A stretch of 64,000 nucleotides of DNA from positions 21,931,279 to 21,995,278 of the forward strand of contig OZ020611.1 in assembly GCA_963971575.1 (NCBI GenBank). The letters run 5' to 3'. Below the pieces are notes generated by a model, which saw nothing but the letters and a program-made list of their open reading frames with translations, searched no databases and was not told the origin of the DNA. This document shows, piece after piece, positions 55,159 through 64,000 of the stretch. A program made the translations under genes and the position numbers. Position 1 is the first letter of the stretch. Every line of letters begins with the position of its first letter. This stretch comes from Liopterus haemorrhoidalis. Its lineage: Eukaryota > Arthropoda > Insecta > Coleoptera > Dytiscidae.

Positions 55159-55262
55159 AAGCAATTGAAGCACATACCTCTCTTTAAATAATCAGTATTT
55201 GAATTATTTTATGGATATTTTTTCAAAATAGGTCCCCCCAGACCAATTTAAGGTGCGCGCCT
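55078..55262. mobile_element. hAT-type MITE, 185 bp
   Basis: CAGGCGCGGATAC at the left and AAGGTGCGCGCC at the right are partial inverses. The 8-mer TCTATGAA stands on both sides (55069-55076, 55263-55270). A one-base uncertainty remains at each end. Confidence 0.75.
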
Positions 55263-55272
55263 TCTATGAACG

Positions 55273-55682
55273 CAGGGCCGGTTCCTACCATTAGGCATGT
55301 CTAGGTGATCGCTTAGGGGCGCCAAGGAATGGGTCCACCCAGTGACGGATTAAGAAAAATCTGAGACCTAGACAACAGTCTCATTGTGGGCCCTACTAGT
55401 CAATATAACAGTTTCACGGTCCCCAAAAAATACGGGCCCTAGGCAGCTGCCTTGCCTGTCTAGGCCATAGTCCGCCCCTGGGCCCATCGGAAAGTAATGA
55501 AATTATGACTTTTGTGTACTTATGAGTAACATGAAAAAATTTTGCTTTTCTTATACCTCCACTGAATTATATTTATAGGGCGCCGAATTATGTCTTGCCT
55601 AAAGGCACCTAATTATGTCTTGTCAAGAGGCGTAGAAGTATCTCTTGCCTAGAGGCACTTAAAGACCCGCGCATCGGTTCTG
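55273..55682. mobile_element. hAT-type element, 410 bp including a nested one
   Basis: CAGGGCCGGTTCCTACC and the inverted right end CAGAACCGATGCGCG are the TIRs. The perfect duplication TATGAACG is at 55265-55272 and 55683-55690. The right part has repeats of TGTCTTGCCTARAGGC. It inserted in the right flank of the preceding hAT, and their duplications overlap by six bases. Confidence 0.92.
55340..55480. mobile_element. Nested hAT-type MITE, 141 bp
   Basis: CAGTGACGGATTAAG and the inverse of TAGTCCGCCCCTG are the ends. Flanks GGTCCACC and GGCCCATC match at 6 of 8 bases. It lies inside the 55273-55682 element. Confidence 0.78.
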
Positions 55683-55690
55683 TATGAACG

Positions 55691-56399
55691 CACCCCAATT
55701 TCTGAAGTCACAAAATATTTTAAAGAAAAATGATGTAATGCTAATTTATGTTTACTCTGTCTTTAAAGCGACTTTTGTAATAAGACTGCCAAAACATATC
55801 GCTTGATTTACAATAACATTTCAGACAGAAATTGTTTTTTTAAATAAATTTATATTTTTAGTTTGATGTATTGGCTGTGCAATAGACATGATTTCCTACA
55901 CGAAAAGTCGATTTATTTCTTTGAAGTTTAAAATTGACACATAAATTACAGAAATAGTAAAATATTCTTCAATTCATACATTTATCTCGCAAAATAGGTA
56001 TTTCAAAATTTTGAAAATGACAGATTGTAATTCTGGGACTAGTTCAAACATTTTGTTTATTATTTTTCTTGTAGTTCTGAGTCTGTTTTTTTTTTATATA
56101 TATATACCTAATATACGTTTAAAATCATACTGAAAAACATTGATGTTGTGTGATTTTTACACTATTCAGGGGTTTTTAAGTTTCTAATGGTATTTTTACT
56201 GACACACTTTATCTGTGATCGCATCAAATTCAATTAATTTTCAAAAATGCATAAGTTGTTCGCTTGTTCGTTAATTTTTGCTTCATATTTTTTTAGCAAA
56301 AAATTGCTTGCGAAAAATTTTTTGATCATAAATTCCGAGCGTCGGGGAGACTGAAAATTGCTCATACTGAAAATATTTGTTTAATAGTTATGTAAAATA
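55691..56399. other. AT-rich spacer
   Basis: Nothing recognised beyond short (TA)n near 56095. Confidence 0.4.
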
Positions 56400-56955
56400 A
56401 ACTTTGATGTTTCCTCTATCAACTGGGGCACTTTTTAGGGTTTTGTATGACCAAAAAACCCTTATACCGTCATTTTGTCGTCTGTCTGTCTGTTTGTCTG
56501 TCTGCCTGTTCGGTAAAAATTGTAGCCAAACGGCTAAACCAAGAAAATTTAAATTTGGCATGCTCATACAACTCTTTGACCCGTACATAGGAAAAATACT
56601 AATACATCTAGAAAACATATCCCCCTAAATATATAAACAAATATGTGCTCAAGGAAAATATATATATATATATATATTTTAAGTTCTGAGTAGAGTATCA
56701 AATGAAAGCCTGTAGTACGTGGATTAACGATCAAAATTTTATTTTTGCATAATAAATTATTTTTCAGCGATTTTTGCAAATATTGTGCAAAAAAAAAATT
56801 GTCCCACACCCTGTAGCCCAGATGGTTTAAACTAAAGTCTAAAAAATTTCTAAATAATGTACATTGGTGTGAACCGGAATAGTACAACAGGAAATCAGAT
56901 TATGTTTTCAGAAAATAACGCATTTTTTCTGTTTTTTGGTTGACGATTTTATTTA
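56400..56955 (-). mobile_element. Composite element copy 2, microsatellite half
   Basis: Read on the minus strand this matches 19630-20170: GTACTATTCCGGTTCACACC, ATCTGGGCTACAGGGTGTGG, TGATCGTTAATCCACGTACT, and the block around (GACA)n (56480-56508) to GGTATAAGGGTTTTTTGGTC. Its end reads AAAAAGTGCCCCAGTTGATA. The mariner at 56956-58219 splits it from its other half. Confidence 0.85.
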
Positions 56956-58219
56956 CCAGGTCTACAAGTATGAAATGCGGATTTTTTTTTAATAAAACAC
57001 ATTAAACTCAAAAGAACAGTAAAAGTTTATTTAGTCAAAGTATGCTCCATTAGAAGTTATACATTTTTCCCATTTTTCAGGCAATTTGTGAATACCTCGC
57101 CAGTAGAACTCTTCCCCTTTCCCCGCAAACCATTCATCTAGCCATTCTTTCACATTTTCATATGAACAAAAGTGCTGCTCGGCAAGTGCGTGACCCATCG
57201 ATGCGAATAAGTGGTAATCTGAAGGGGCCAAGTCTGGTGAGTAAGCGGCATGGGGTAGCACTTCCCACTTGAGTGCCTCCAATGTGTTGCAGACTGATTT
57301 TGCCTTATGTGATGGAGCGTTATCGCGAAGAAAGATTACCTTGTGCTGTCTTCTTTCGTATTCTGGTCGTTTTATGAGCAGCGAATGGTTCAATTCGATC
57401 AGTTGTTGTTGGTAGCGTTGCGTATTAACTGTTTCACCAGGTTTTAACAATTCATAATAGACCACACACTTTTGGTCCCACCAAGTACAGAGCATTGTCT
57501 TTTTGCCAAAGCGATTCGGTCTTACAGTTGATGTGGATGGTGAGCCTGGGTTCACCCATGATTTTTTGCATTTGGGATTTTCAAAATAAATCCATTTTTC
57601 ATCGCCAGTACTTTCTTTTGTATCATGCAAGCAAAATTTCACAAGTGTTTTTGCGTTTTTCCATCTGCCTCTCATTCAATGCATGTGGAACCCATCTGCC
57701 GACTTTCTGGATCTTACCCATCTCTCGTAGGCGATTGAAAACAGCTTGTTGACTAACGCCTAACTGCTCTGCTAGTTGTTTTTGTGATTGACTATCGTCT
57801 TCCTGTAGCAATGGTTCCAATTTTGTATCCTCATATTTTTTTGGAGGTTTTCCATGTTCTTTGTCTGTAAGATCAAAGTCACCACTTTTGAAACGCCGAA
57901 ACCATCGTTCACACGTATCTTGCGATGAAGCATATTCACCATAAGCTTCTCGAAGCAGTCGGTATGATTCAGCAGCAGTTTTTTTCAAATGAAAACAAAA
58001 CAGTAGTACTGTCCGCGAATGCTCTTTATTTGGCACAAAATTTTACATTTTTAACACAGTAAAACAAAACTATATGATCACTTTACAAATTGTAACCTAT
58101 ACGCATTTGACACTTAATGATAACTTAACAAAACGCCATATGTGTTGAAACTTTGAACTATACACTTTGTTTGCACGGCAAGTTTGAAAGAAATCCGCAT
58201 TTCATACTTGTAGGCCTGG
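56956..58219 (-). mobile_element. Full-length mariner (DD34D), 1264 bp, inactive
   Basis: 29-bp TIRs start CCAGGTCTACAAGTATGAAA (left) and CCAGGCCTACAAGTATGAAA (right, inverted), with TA on both sides (56954-56955, 58220-58221). Length and TIR size are normal for mariner. It carries one transposase gene on the minus strand, broken as described below. Confidence 0.95.
57031..58036 (-). pseudogene. Mariner transposase (DD34D), frameshifted
   Basis: The start at 58036 gives MPNKEHSRTVLLFCFHLKKT with helix-turn-helix regions (DTCERWFRRFKSGDFDLTD; LGVSQQAVFNRLREMGKIQK) and the WVPHALNERQ linker. At about 57625 a TGA and a deletion of roughly 20 bp shift the frame. The catalytic part then follows: TGDEKWIYFENP (first Asp), IFLRDNAPSHKA (second) and YSPDLAPSDYHLF (third). 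The last two Asp are 34 residues apart, the mariner spacing. All three catalytic Asp remain, so the gene died by that single lesion. It ends TSNGAYFD-stop at 57031. Confidence 0.95.
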
Positions 58220-58950
58220 TATTTATTTATTTACAAAAGTAGGCTACACAACAGGAGGAATCCCACCAAATAGTGTAGAATAGAAAAAAATATTAAATTA
58301 AATTAAATGTTCAAATCAGTAACTCATAAAACAATTCAAGTACAATAAAATATAAACCTATTACAAATGTCAATGTACAAAAGTTATCGTCATGGAACAA
58401 ACTATACTAGAAGGCGCATCCTGGTCTAATGGTTAGCTTGCTCGCTTGCTACCCAGCAAACTAGGGTTCTCTCCCGGGCAGAGGAGACAATCATATTTTT
58501 TGTTTTTTTTTCCATTTTATTTATTTTTTTTAAATTATTGCAAATTTTGCATTTAATTTTTAAGAGCGTAAATTTAATTACCAGTTGGAATTGTTGAATT
58601 ATATTTTCATTATATGTGTCATGTATACGAAACCAGAGGGACGGAGCATATGACTTAAAACAACCAATGGAATCCATAGGCGCAACTTTCAAAATCTTAA
58701 TGAACCTTGCTATAAATAAAAAAAAAAAAAAATACTGCACATGTTTAGAAACCTAAATAATGGTATTAGGTATTCAAATTAAAATTAACAAAAAAATATT
58801 TTAACATAAAATTTGTTTTTTAAGCTTTTAGATTAACGGACGATGAATTATTTTAAAAATATCGTTCTGTGATTACTACAAAGCAAAATTTGTCCTACCC
58901 ACTCAGCATGCCGCCTGCAATATGTAAAAATTCACACTTCACATCAATTT
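58220..58950 (+). mobile_element. Composite element copy 2, tRNA-like half
   Basis: Read inversely, 58425-58945 is colinear with 19060-19580, including GCAAGGTTCATTAAGATTTT/inverse (58675-58715) and the T-rich tract. An additional ~200 bp (58222-58420) between the tRNA-like module and the mariner is not present in copy 1. Confidence 0.8.
58420..58482 (+). repeat. tRNA-like (SINE head) segment
   Basis: GGCGCATCCTGGTCTAATGG has an A-box-like TGGTCTAATGG. GCAAACTAGGGTTCTCTCCC holds a B box with mismatches. GCAAACTAGGGTTC is identical in copy 1 (19497-19580). Confidence 0.75.
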
Positions 58951-59119
58951 TTATATTATTATTTCTTTTTTATATCGTTTTTTAAAATTATTTTCTAAAC
59001 CCTTGCAAAATTGGAACATACGTTCTTGCACATTGAAACATTCAGGTTAATTGCTATTAATGATAAATAGTTATTTATGTGTAAAACAAAGACAATTTTT
59101 GTTTTTTTTTACGCAAACT

Positions 59120-59222
59120 TTTTTAAGCTTACTTCGAGCCTTTCGGCTTCTGGTGTCCCAGATTTTTATTAATAAACCTAACGTAATTACCTAGTTTTCA
59201 GGTACACAGTATTTTATTTATG
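59120..59222 (+). repeat. Penelope-like element 3' tail fragment
   Basis: CTTCGAGCCTTTCGGCTTCT, then AATAAACCTAACGTAATTAC and GTACACAGTATTTTATTT match the tail after the GIY-YIG ORF at 49926-50015 in order and spacing. Confidence 0.8.
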
Positions 59223-59225
59223 CCT

Positions 59226-59292
59226 GTCATTGTCCGGAAAATGTAACATTGGCCACCGAAAATGGTAATTGACCTCAATGACCGGACGATGT
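59226..59292. repeat. CATTGTCCGG imperfect palindrome cluster
   Basis: CATTGTCCGGAAAATG and CAATGACCGGACGATG face each other, with GGCCACCGAAAATGG between. It directly follows the Penelope tail. Confidence 0.6.
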
Positions 59293-59344
59293 CGAGATTG
59301 GCCATTCATTTCGGGAAATGATAGTTTTAGCCGGCCAACAATCA

Positions 59345-59758
59345 GGTTTACAAATTAAAATGGTTCCATGAAAGCCCATTTACAACATAACAATTACCAA
59401 AGTCACAGATCTAGTAGAGTACGTTCAAGTTAACTTCATCACAGGCGAATATTACCTTGCGCAGGAACCAAATATCGTCCATTACATTACCAACAGCTAG
59501 CTTAACACATTTCAGTGGCGTCACTTACTTTGATTTATGTTCAACTACGCGTATTGTGCGATGTTGTTTTTTTATTTCTGTTATTATTATTTATTTCTCG
59601 TACGTTTCAAGGTATACCGTGTACTAACATGAGTAAAAATGTATTTGAAATACATGATTTTGGTACGTCAATGTGATCAGCTGTTTTCTCGCGCAGAATT
59701 GGTGACGTAATTTATGATACGCTGTGATGAAGTTAAGATGAACGACTATACTCTAACG
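59345..59758. other. Spacer without recognised gene
   Basis: Nothing supported. Confidence 0.4.
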
Positions 59759-59906
59759 TATAGTCTGTTTCTTTTAACGTTTAAATGAGGCTTTTGATCA
59801 TTTAGTTTAGCAAAAATCCACTTCAATCGGTAAAAAGTAAGCTCGTGACAACTTACAAAAATAAAAATTTCATTTAGTTCGGCTTAAACGTTTAGAATAG
59901 CCTATA
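59759..59906. mobile_element. MITE of the TATAG-CTGTTTC family, copy A
   Basis: TATAGTCTGTTTCTTTTAAC at the left pairs loosely with the inverse of GTTTAGAATAGCCTATA at the right. Inside is ATGAGGCTTTTGATCATTTA, shared with copy B and with 1974-2140. Confidence 0.8.
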
Positions 59907-59938
59907 TAATAAAATGAAATATATAATTTAGTCTGTTT

Positions 59939-60106
59939 CTTTGATTTAAGCGGAACTCGATTTTAAAAACTAGTAATTTTAAACGTTTAAATGACGCTTT
60001 TGATATTTTTTTTAGCAAAATCCCACTTCAATTGTTAAAAAGTCAACTCATGACAACAAAATAAAAATTCCATTTAGTTCCGCCTAAACAATTGGAATAG
60101 CCTATA
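59939..60106. mobile_element. MITE of the TATAG-CTGTTTC family, copy B
   Basis: TAGTCTGTTTCTTTGATTTA then AGCGGAACT at the left pairs with AGTTCCGCCTAAACAATTGG then AATAGCCTATA at the right. It lies 32 bp from copy A in the same orientation and is the most complete of the three copies. Confidence 0.85.
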
Positions 60107-60625
60107 TCGCCCACTATAGATATAGCGTAAACACAATTTATTACATTTCATTGAATCTTACGAGCATCATTTCCAAAGAATTGACGTTAAAATCCGCTAA
60201 AATTCTATTTCCAGCACTGTTATAACAACATGTTGATTTTGTTTTGTGACGTATAAATTTTGTTTATAATGTTCTTTTATATATTTGGGTTAGTAGATTA
60301 AGTGGGTGTTGAGGAGTCAGTCTGCTGCTTGATTAACGTTTTTGACCGGGAATATTCGAAATAGAATCCTAGATAGATGGGAAAAGTAATAATTTCTACA
60401 GTTTCAACAGAATATTTTTTGCAAAATTATTGCAAAATGGTTTAATATATTAGTTGTTTTGATGTTTATAACTTTTACCTTTGAATTTAGAATTAATTCA
60501 AAATTATAGATTATTTTTGGAACAGTGAAGAAATTTTAAGGCAATAACTTGCTTGTTGCTCAATATGATATATTTTTTCTTATTCAAAATATTTCGAAAA
60601 ATATGAGGTAGAATCTAAAATATTA
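60107..60625. other. AT-rich spacer
   Basis: Nothing recognised. Confidence 0.4.
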
Positions 60626-61534
60626 GGTGTACAAATGAATAATCCAATTTTTTCAGCTACATTCAAGGTTTATTTTAAAAGAGAGTGAATTAAATTGTTC
60701 GATCAAAATATTCGCTCTTGCTTTCTATAACTTTAAGCCATCTTTCAGGCAGCTGATGAATTCCATTTCGGAAAAATGTTATTCTTTGGGCACGATAAAG
60801 TCGTTAAGCCATTTTCGGATCTCGTCCACTGATTGGCAGTGCATATCGGACAAGGCGTGTTCCATCGACCGGAACAAGTGGTAATCGGATGGAGCAATGT
60901 CTGTTGAATACGCCGGGTGCTGCAAGGCGTCCCAACCAAGACTCATTGTGGTGTCTTTTGTATTGGAAGCAATGTGCGACTTGGCGTTGTCATGCAACAA
61001 TTTCACTGGACATTCTTCTTTGCCAGTATACGGGTGTCTCATCTCATGTAGGCGTTTAGAAATCGTTTGCTGCGTTACTGCCAACTGTTCTGCAAGCTCT
61101 TTTTGCGTTTGTGCCGAATTTTCAGCGAGCAGCTTCTCCAAATCATCGTTGTCGCACTTTCGAGGACCTCCAGGGCATTGTTTGTCGTTCAGACAGAAAT
61201 CATTGCTTTTAAACAGCGTAAATCAAAATGCGCACATATCGTAGATACAATACCTTCGCCGAGAAAGGAACAAATCGATTCGCAATGTGCAGCATTTTTT
61301 CCTTGTTGAATTCGTAAAGAATACAGTGTCGGATATGCACCTTATCTGTTGCCATTTTCGACTGTACTGAATTGAATACTTTTGAAGGTTATGTTAGGCT
61401 TTCAGGCATATCAACTCTCATTTTTAATAACTATATGTTAACACTATATAACCGCAAAAGGACGGGAAAATCAAATGATTCTAAAATTAATTTCTTAACT
61501 GCTTAAAATAATTTGGATTATTCATTTGTACAGC
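60626..61534 (-). mobile_element. Internally deleted mariner, 909 bp
   Basis: GGTGTACAAATGAATAATCC and the inverted right end GCTGTACAAATGAATAATCC are the TIRs, with TA flanks at 60624-60625 and 61535-61536. It differs in TIR and protein from the mariner at 56956, so it is a second family. Intact ends with a deleted gene make it a typical non-autonomous derivative. Confidence 0.92.
60720..61355 (-). pseudogene. Mariner transposase with internal deletion
   Basis: From ATG at 61353-61355 it starts MATDKVHIRHCILYEFNKEK; frameshifts follow. The frame at 61141-60779 reads LLAENSAQTQKELAEQLAVT, then QQTISKRLHEM, and jumps at once to LLHDNAKSHIA (second catalytic Asp) and STDIAPSDYHLF (third). The linker and the first Asp motif (normally TGDEKW) are deleted, about 100 residues. 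The C-terminus ends in VPKE-stop, followed by a diverged tail. Confidence 0.9.
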
Positions 61535-61536
61535 TA

Positions 61537-62430
61537 ATTTATCCAGTTTTTTTTTTTTTTTTTATTTCTTTGTATAATTTATTGTGAAAAGGAATATAAA
61601 CGAGACAGAGAAAGTGAATAGCGAAAGAATTTGGGAAATTATGGGTGTTGGTGTTGCATACTATGATTATAGTATGATCAACACAGCAGCTTATTCTTTT
61701 AGGACATGGCAATTGTTAACCAACCTCGCAGGTGTTATAGTTTTAGAGATAGCAAAAGTGGACAACTTTAAATAAAAATCCTTGGAATCAAAGTATCTGA
61801 ATTAATTTTCAGGAAAATGGAATGTGCTTCAGAGTGCACGAAAAGCCAGTGGTTTCGATTGCTGTAGAAAATAGTTGTCGTTTAGTTATGTCAGAAGGCG
61901 CTAGTCGCAACTTGAAAAAACTTAGACACCTGTAACTATTTCAAATAAGAAGTTAGTAGATAGGGCTGCGAACCGAGTACGATTAACACAGAACAAATAC
62001 ATTATAGTACCAAATGTTTCTTTAAAATACAAAATGTTAATAGATTTTTCTTTTACATATTTAATATATTGAAGCTAAAAGGAAATTTTTATTTTCTGTA
62101 CCTAGCATACACACCAATAAATTAATTAAATAATCTTAAATATAAAAAATCACAGAATAAAAAAATTGCCGGCGTCTCTATAATTATATATTTAACCTAA
62201 TTAAATAGTATAATTATATAATTATAATAATAGTGAACGAAAAAAAAATGTTTTTCTAAGAAATATGCTAAAAACATTCATATCAAGCGGCAAATATATT
62301 CTAATATGTTTAATTGAATATCATGTGTATATCGCTTCCTTAAAATTGTGAATATGATTGTGGGAAAATTGTCCAAATAAGTAACTGTCCTAAAAGGTGT
62401 TTCAAATTGTTAAGGTTTTGAATACCGCGC
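61537..62430. other. AT-rich spacer
   Basis: A T-run at about 61548-61563 and a 63-codon ORF (61584-61775) without motif. Nothing else. Confidence 0.4.
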
Positions 62431-62495
62431 CGAGCTGGCGTAGTTCAGTTAACTGCCACCGGACAAGGCAGGTGCTGCTGGACACTACTAAAGTA
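62430..62495 (+). repeat. Possible SINE head fragment
   Basis: GAGCTGGCGTAGTTCAGTTA is A-box-like, but no B box follows. Weak. Confidence 0.3.
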
Positions 62496-62660
62496 AAAAA
62501 CTTTACTAATTGAGCGAACCTTTTAGATAAATTTTTAATGAGATAGATTAATAAAATTCGTATCATTATTTTAACCATTATCGTTGGTGATTGAATGTAA
62601 TTTATTTATTATATTGTGGCGGCGTTTGGTCCAATAATTTTTATAATTTTTATATCAGTC

Positions 62661-62963
62661 TCCGCTATAGACAGCATGCTATGGATTCATTGTTTTTCAA
62701 GTTGAAATTATTTTTTTTTTTATTATATGGCCTTTGCAGCTGTGGCAATTAGCCAGGACAATTTTTGTTTGAGAAAAATTCCATGCTCAGGCATGGAAAT
62801 TCACGGGATTCGAACCCGGGACCTTCGCAACACAGAGCACATGTGTTACCACTACGCTACGCTGGTCGGCTTGTCAAATTTTACATTGCTCAATAAAATA
62901 TATTTTGACAGTTTAAAAAACAATGAATCCATAGCATAGTCTATAGTCATAGTCTATGGCGGA
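62661..62963. mobile_element. MITE interrupted by a SINE
   Basis: TCCGCTATAGAC … ATGCTATGGATTCATTGTTT at the left is inverted at the right (AAACAATGAATCCATAGCAT … GTCTATGGCGGA). The right arm has an additional TATGACTATAGAC insertion. Without the SINE the MITE would be about 140 bp. Confidence 0.82.
62710..62875 (-). mobile_element. tRNA-derived SINE, sister of 8250-8414
   Basis: Minus strand: GCCGACCAGCGTAGCGTAGT gives A box TAGCGTAGTGG; GTCCCGGGTTCGAATCCCGT gives a perfect B box. The body (TTGTCCTGGCTAATTGCCAC, AGCTGCAAAGGCCAT) matches the 8.3-kb copy, and an A tail follows. Its promoter boxes are better preserved than those at 8.3 kb. The 70-codon ORF over it is a shadow. Confidence 0.9.
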
Positions 62964-63855
62964 AACAAAGCATGAGGTGGCTGTGTCTGTCCAAACAAAC
63001 TGCGGGGAGAGACTCGATTTATCTTTGATATGAGGCTTTCATACTACCCAAAACACCAACTATCTCAACTTTACAAGCTTAACTTTATACACTGGATACA
63101 ACTTTCTAAGCTCGGACAAGAGATATATATCTGACCTCATTTCCTTCTCCTTGAGATAGGAGATTCGATTACAAACATCTGTTTTGTCTCGATATTATTT
63201 TATTATTTTTATTTGTTTGTTTATTTTTATCATTTTGATGTCCAATGCAGTATATTTTGTTTTCTACCTATATTCATATAAAATATTTCGTTTACATTTT
63301 TCTGCCAGAGGGGATCTTTTGGGTGAAAACATGTATTTCGTTTTGGAATTTTAATCCTTTATTTAAAAATGAGAAAAAACTAATTATTGACACACCTACC
63401 CAACTGTTACCGAATATGGCTGATAGCCAAGTCGTGGGCAACGGCGCGTATTAAAAATATCACCGCCTGCTTAGATATAATTCGCTAACTATTACATTTT
63501 TCATTATATCGATTTCATTAACTAATTTTAAATAAAATGAATAATAAGCATTTCATGAAAATTATAAGAAAACCTATGTTTGATAGGCAACCAACATTGC
63601 GATAGTGTGTTGCTTAGTAAGTATTATCGGAAATAAAAAAGAATTTTCATACTACCTACTCCGTAAATAAGCGAATAATTCTTAACGTTGACGTCAATAA
63701 CAACTACCGTGCACCTAAAAAGAGGTGCTCTTTCAATGTCGATTTGTTTTAAATACCAGCGTTAATGTAAAAAAAAAAATCTAAATAAAATTTATTATAC
63801 ACTATTTGGGGTGTTTGTTGTTCCCATGCCTATCAACTAAGGAGCGCTTTTTACA
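62964..63855. other. AT-rich spacer
   Basis: Nothing recognised; 69-codon ORF at 63245-63454 has no motif. Confidence 0.4.
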
Positions 63856-63859
63856 AATT

Positions 63860-64000
63860 GTTTTTAGGGTTTTGTAGGTATGACCAAAAAACCCTTATAC
63901 CGTCATTTTGTCGTCTGTCTGTCTGTCTGTTCGGTAAAAATTGTAGCCAAACGGCTAAACCTAGAGAGTTGAAATTTGGCATACTTATACAACTCTTTGA
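63860..64000 (-). mobile_element. Composite element copy 3, cut by the window edge
   Basis: GGGTTTTGTAGGTATGACCA, AAACCCTTATACCGTCATTT, a (TCTG)n run (63911-63928), then AAATTGTAGCCAAACGGCTA and TTGAAATTTGGCATACTTAT follow the 56.4-kb copy base for base in the same orientation. The terminal part to the left is CTATCAACTAAGGAGCGCTTTTT, similar to the end of copy 2. Confidence 0.9.

Noticed and set aside
58420..58482. Functional tRNA gene
   Set aside because: B box degenerate and the segment is part of a repeated element.

Overview
The window looks like intergenic or long-intron DNA from a large, AT-rich insect genome. I judge this from the TE mix: mariner DD34D and DD41D relics, a Tc1-like element, many hAT-type MITEs, 5'-truncated LINE 3' ends with zinc-knuckle C-termini, a Penelope GIY-YIG tail, tRNA-derived SINEs and fold-back elements. 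It is not bacterial or viral: there are no operons, no ribosome-binding sites, and almost no long ORFs. I cannot name the order. No complete host protein-coding gene was found. The only host-gene-like signals are a 57-codon THAP-type exon (50413-50586, minus) and a CpG-rich spot ending in a good splice donor (40415-40600, minus).

Layout. 1-10 kb: AT-rich sequence with short MITEs, including a 209-bp fold-back with a TAA duplication, three hAT-type MITEs with perfect 8-bp target duplications, and one minus-strand SINE. 10.7-17 kb: nested LINE 3' ends (LINE B sits inside LINE A with a 16-bp target duplication) and a possible hAT shell holding a LINE tail and a mariner N-terminal relic. 18.8-20.2 kb: first copy of an unusual composite element with a tRNA-like module and a (GACA)n core; related copies are at 30 kb, 56.4-59 kb and the right window edge. 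21-26 kb: hAT MITE, a long-TIR MITE, a fold-back element made of inverted arrays of ~20-bp repeats, and a ~1.5-kb Tc1-like element with a helix-turn-helix ORF and a nested MITE.

27-38 kb: mostly degraded sequence with a 136-bp triplication, a SINE with TSD, and several LINE C-terminal fragments. 41-46.7 kb: two ~1.5-kb copies of one CACGG-ended element in opposite orientation, the second splitting a LINE reverse transcriptase. 46.7-55.7 kb: two TIR elements, a Penelope GIY-YIG tail, the THAP exon, a DD41D transposase relic with two mutated catalytic residues, a 52-bp satellite interrupted by a hAT, and two back-to-back hAT elements with a third nested inside. 56.4-61.5 kb: a full-length but broken mariner inside the second composite copy, two tandem MITEs, and an internally deleted mariner with intact ends. 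62.6-63 kb: a SINE inside a MITE.

Nothing here forms a working pathway. The genes present are mobile-element enzymes, all visibly broken. The value of the window is its nesting order and several repeat families that I cannot assign to a named family.
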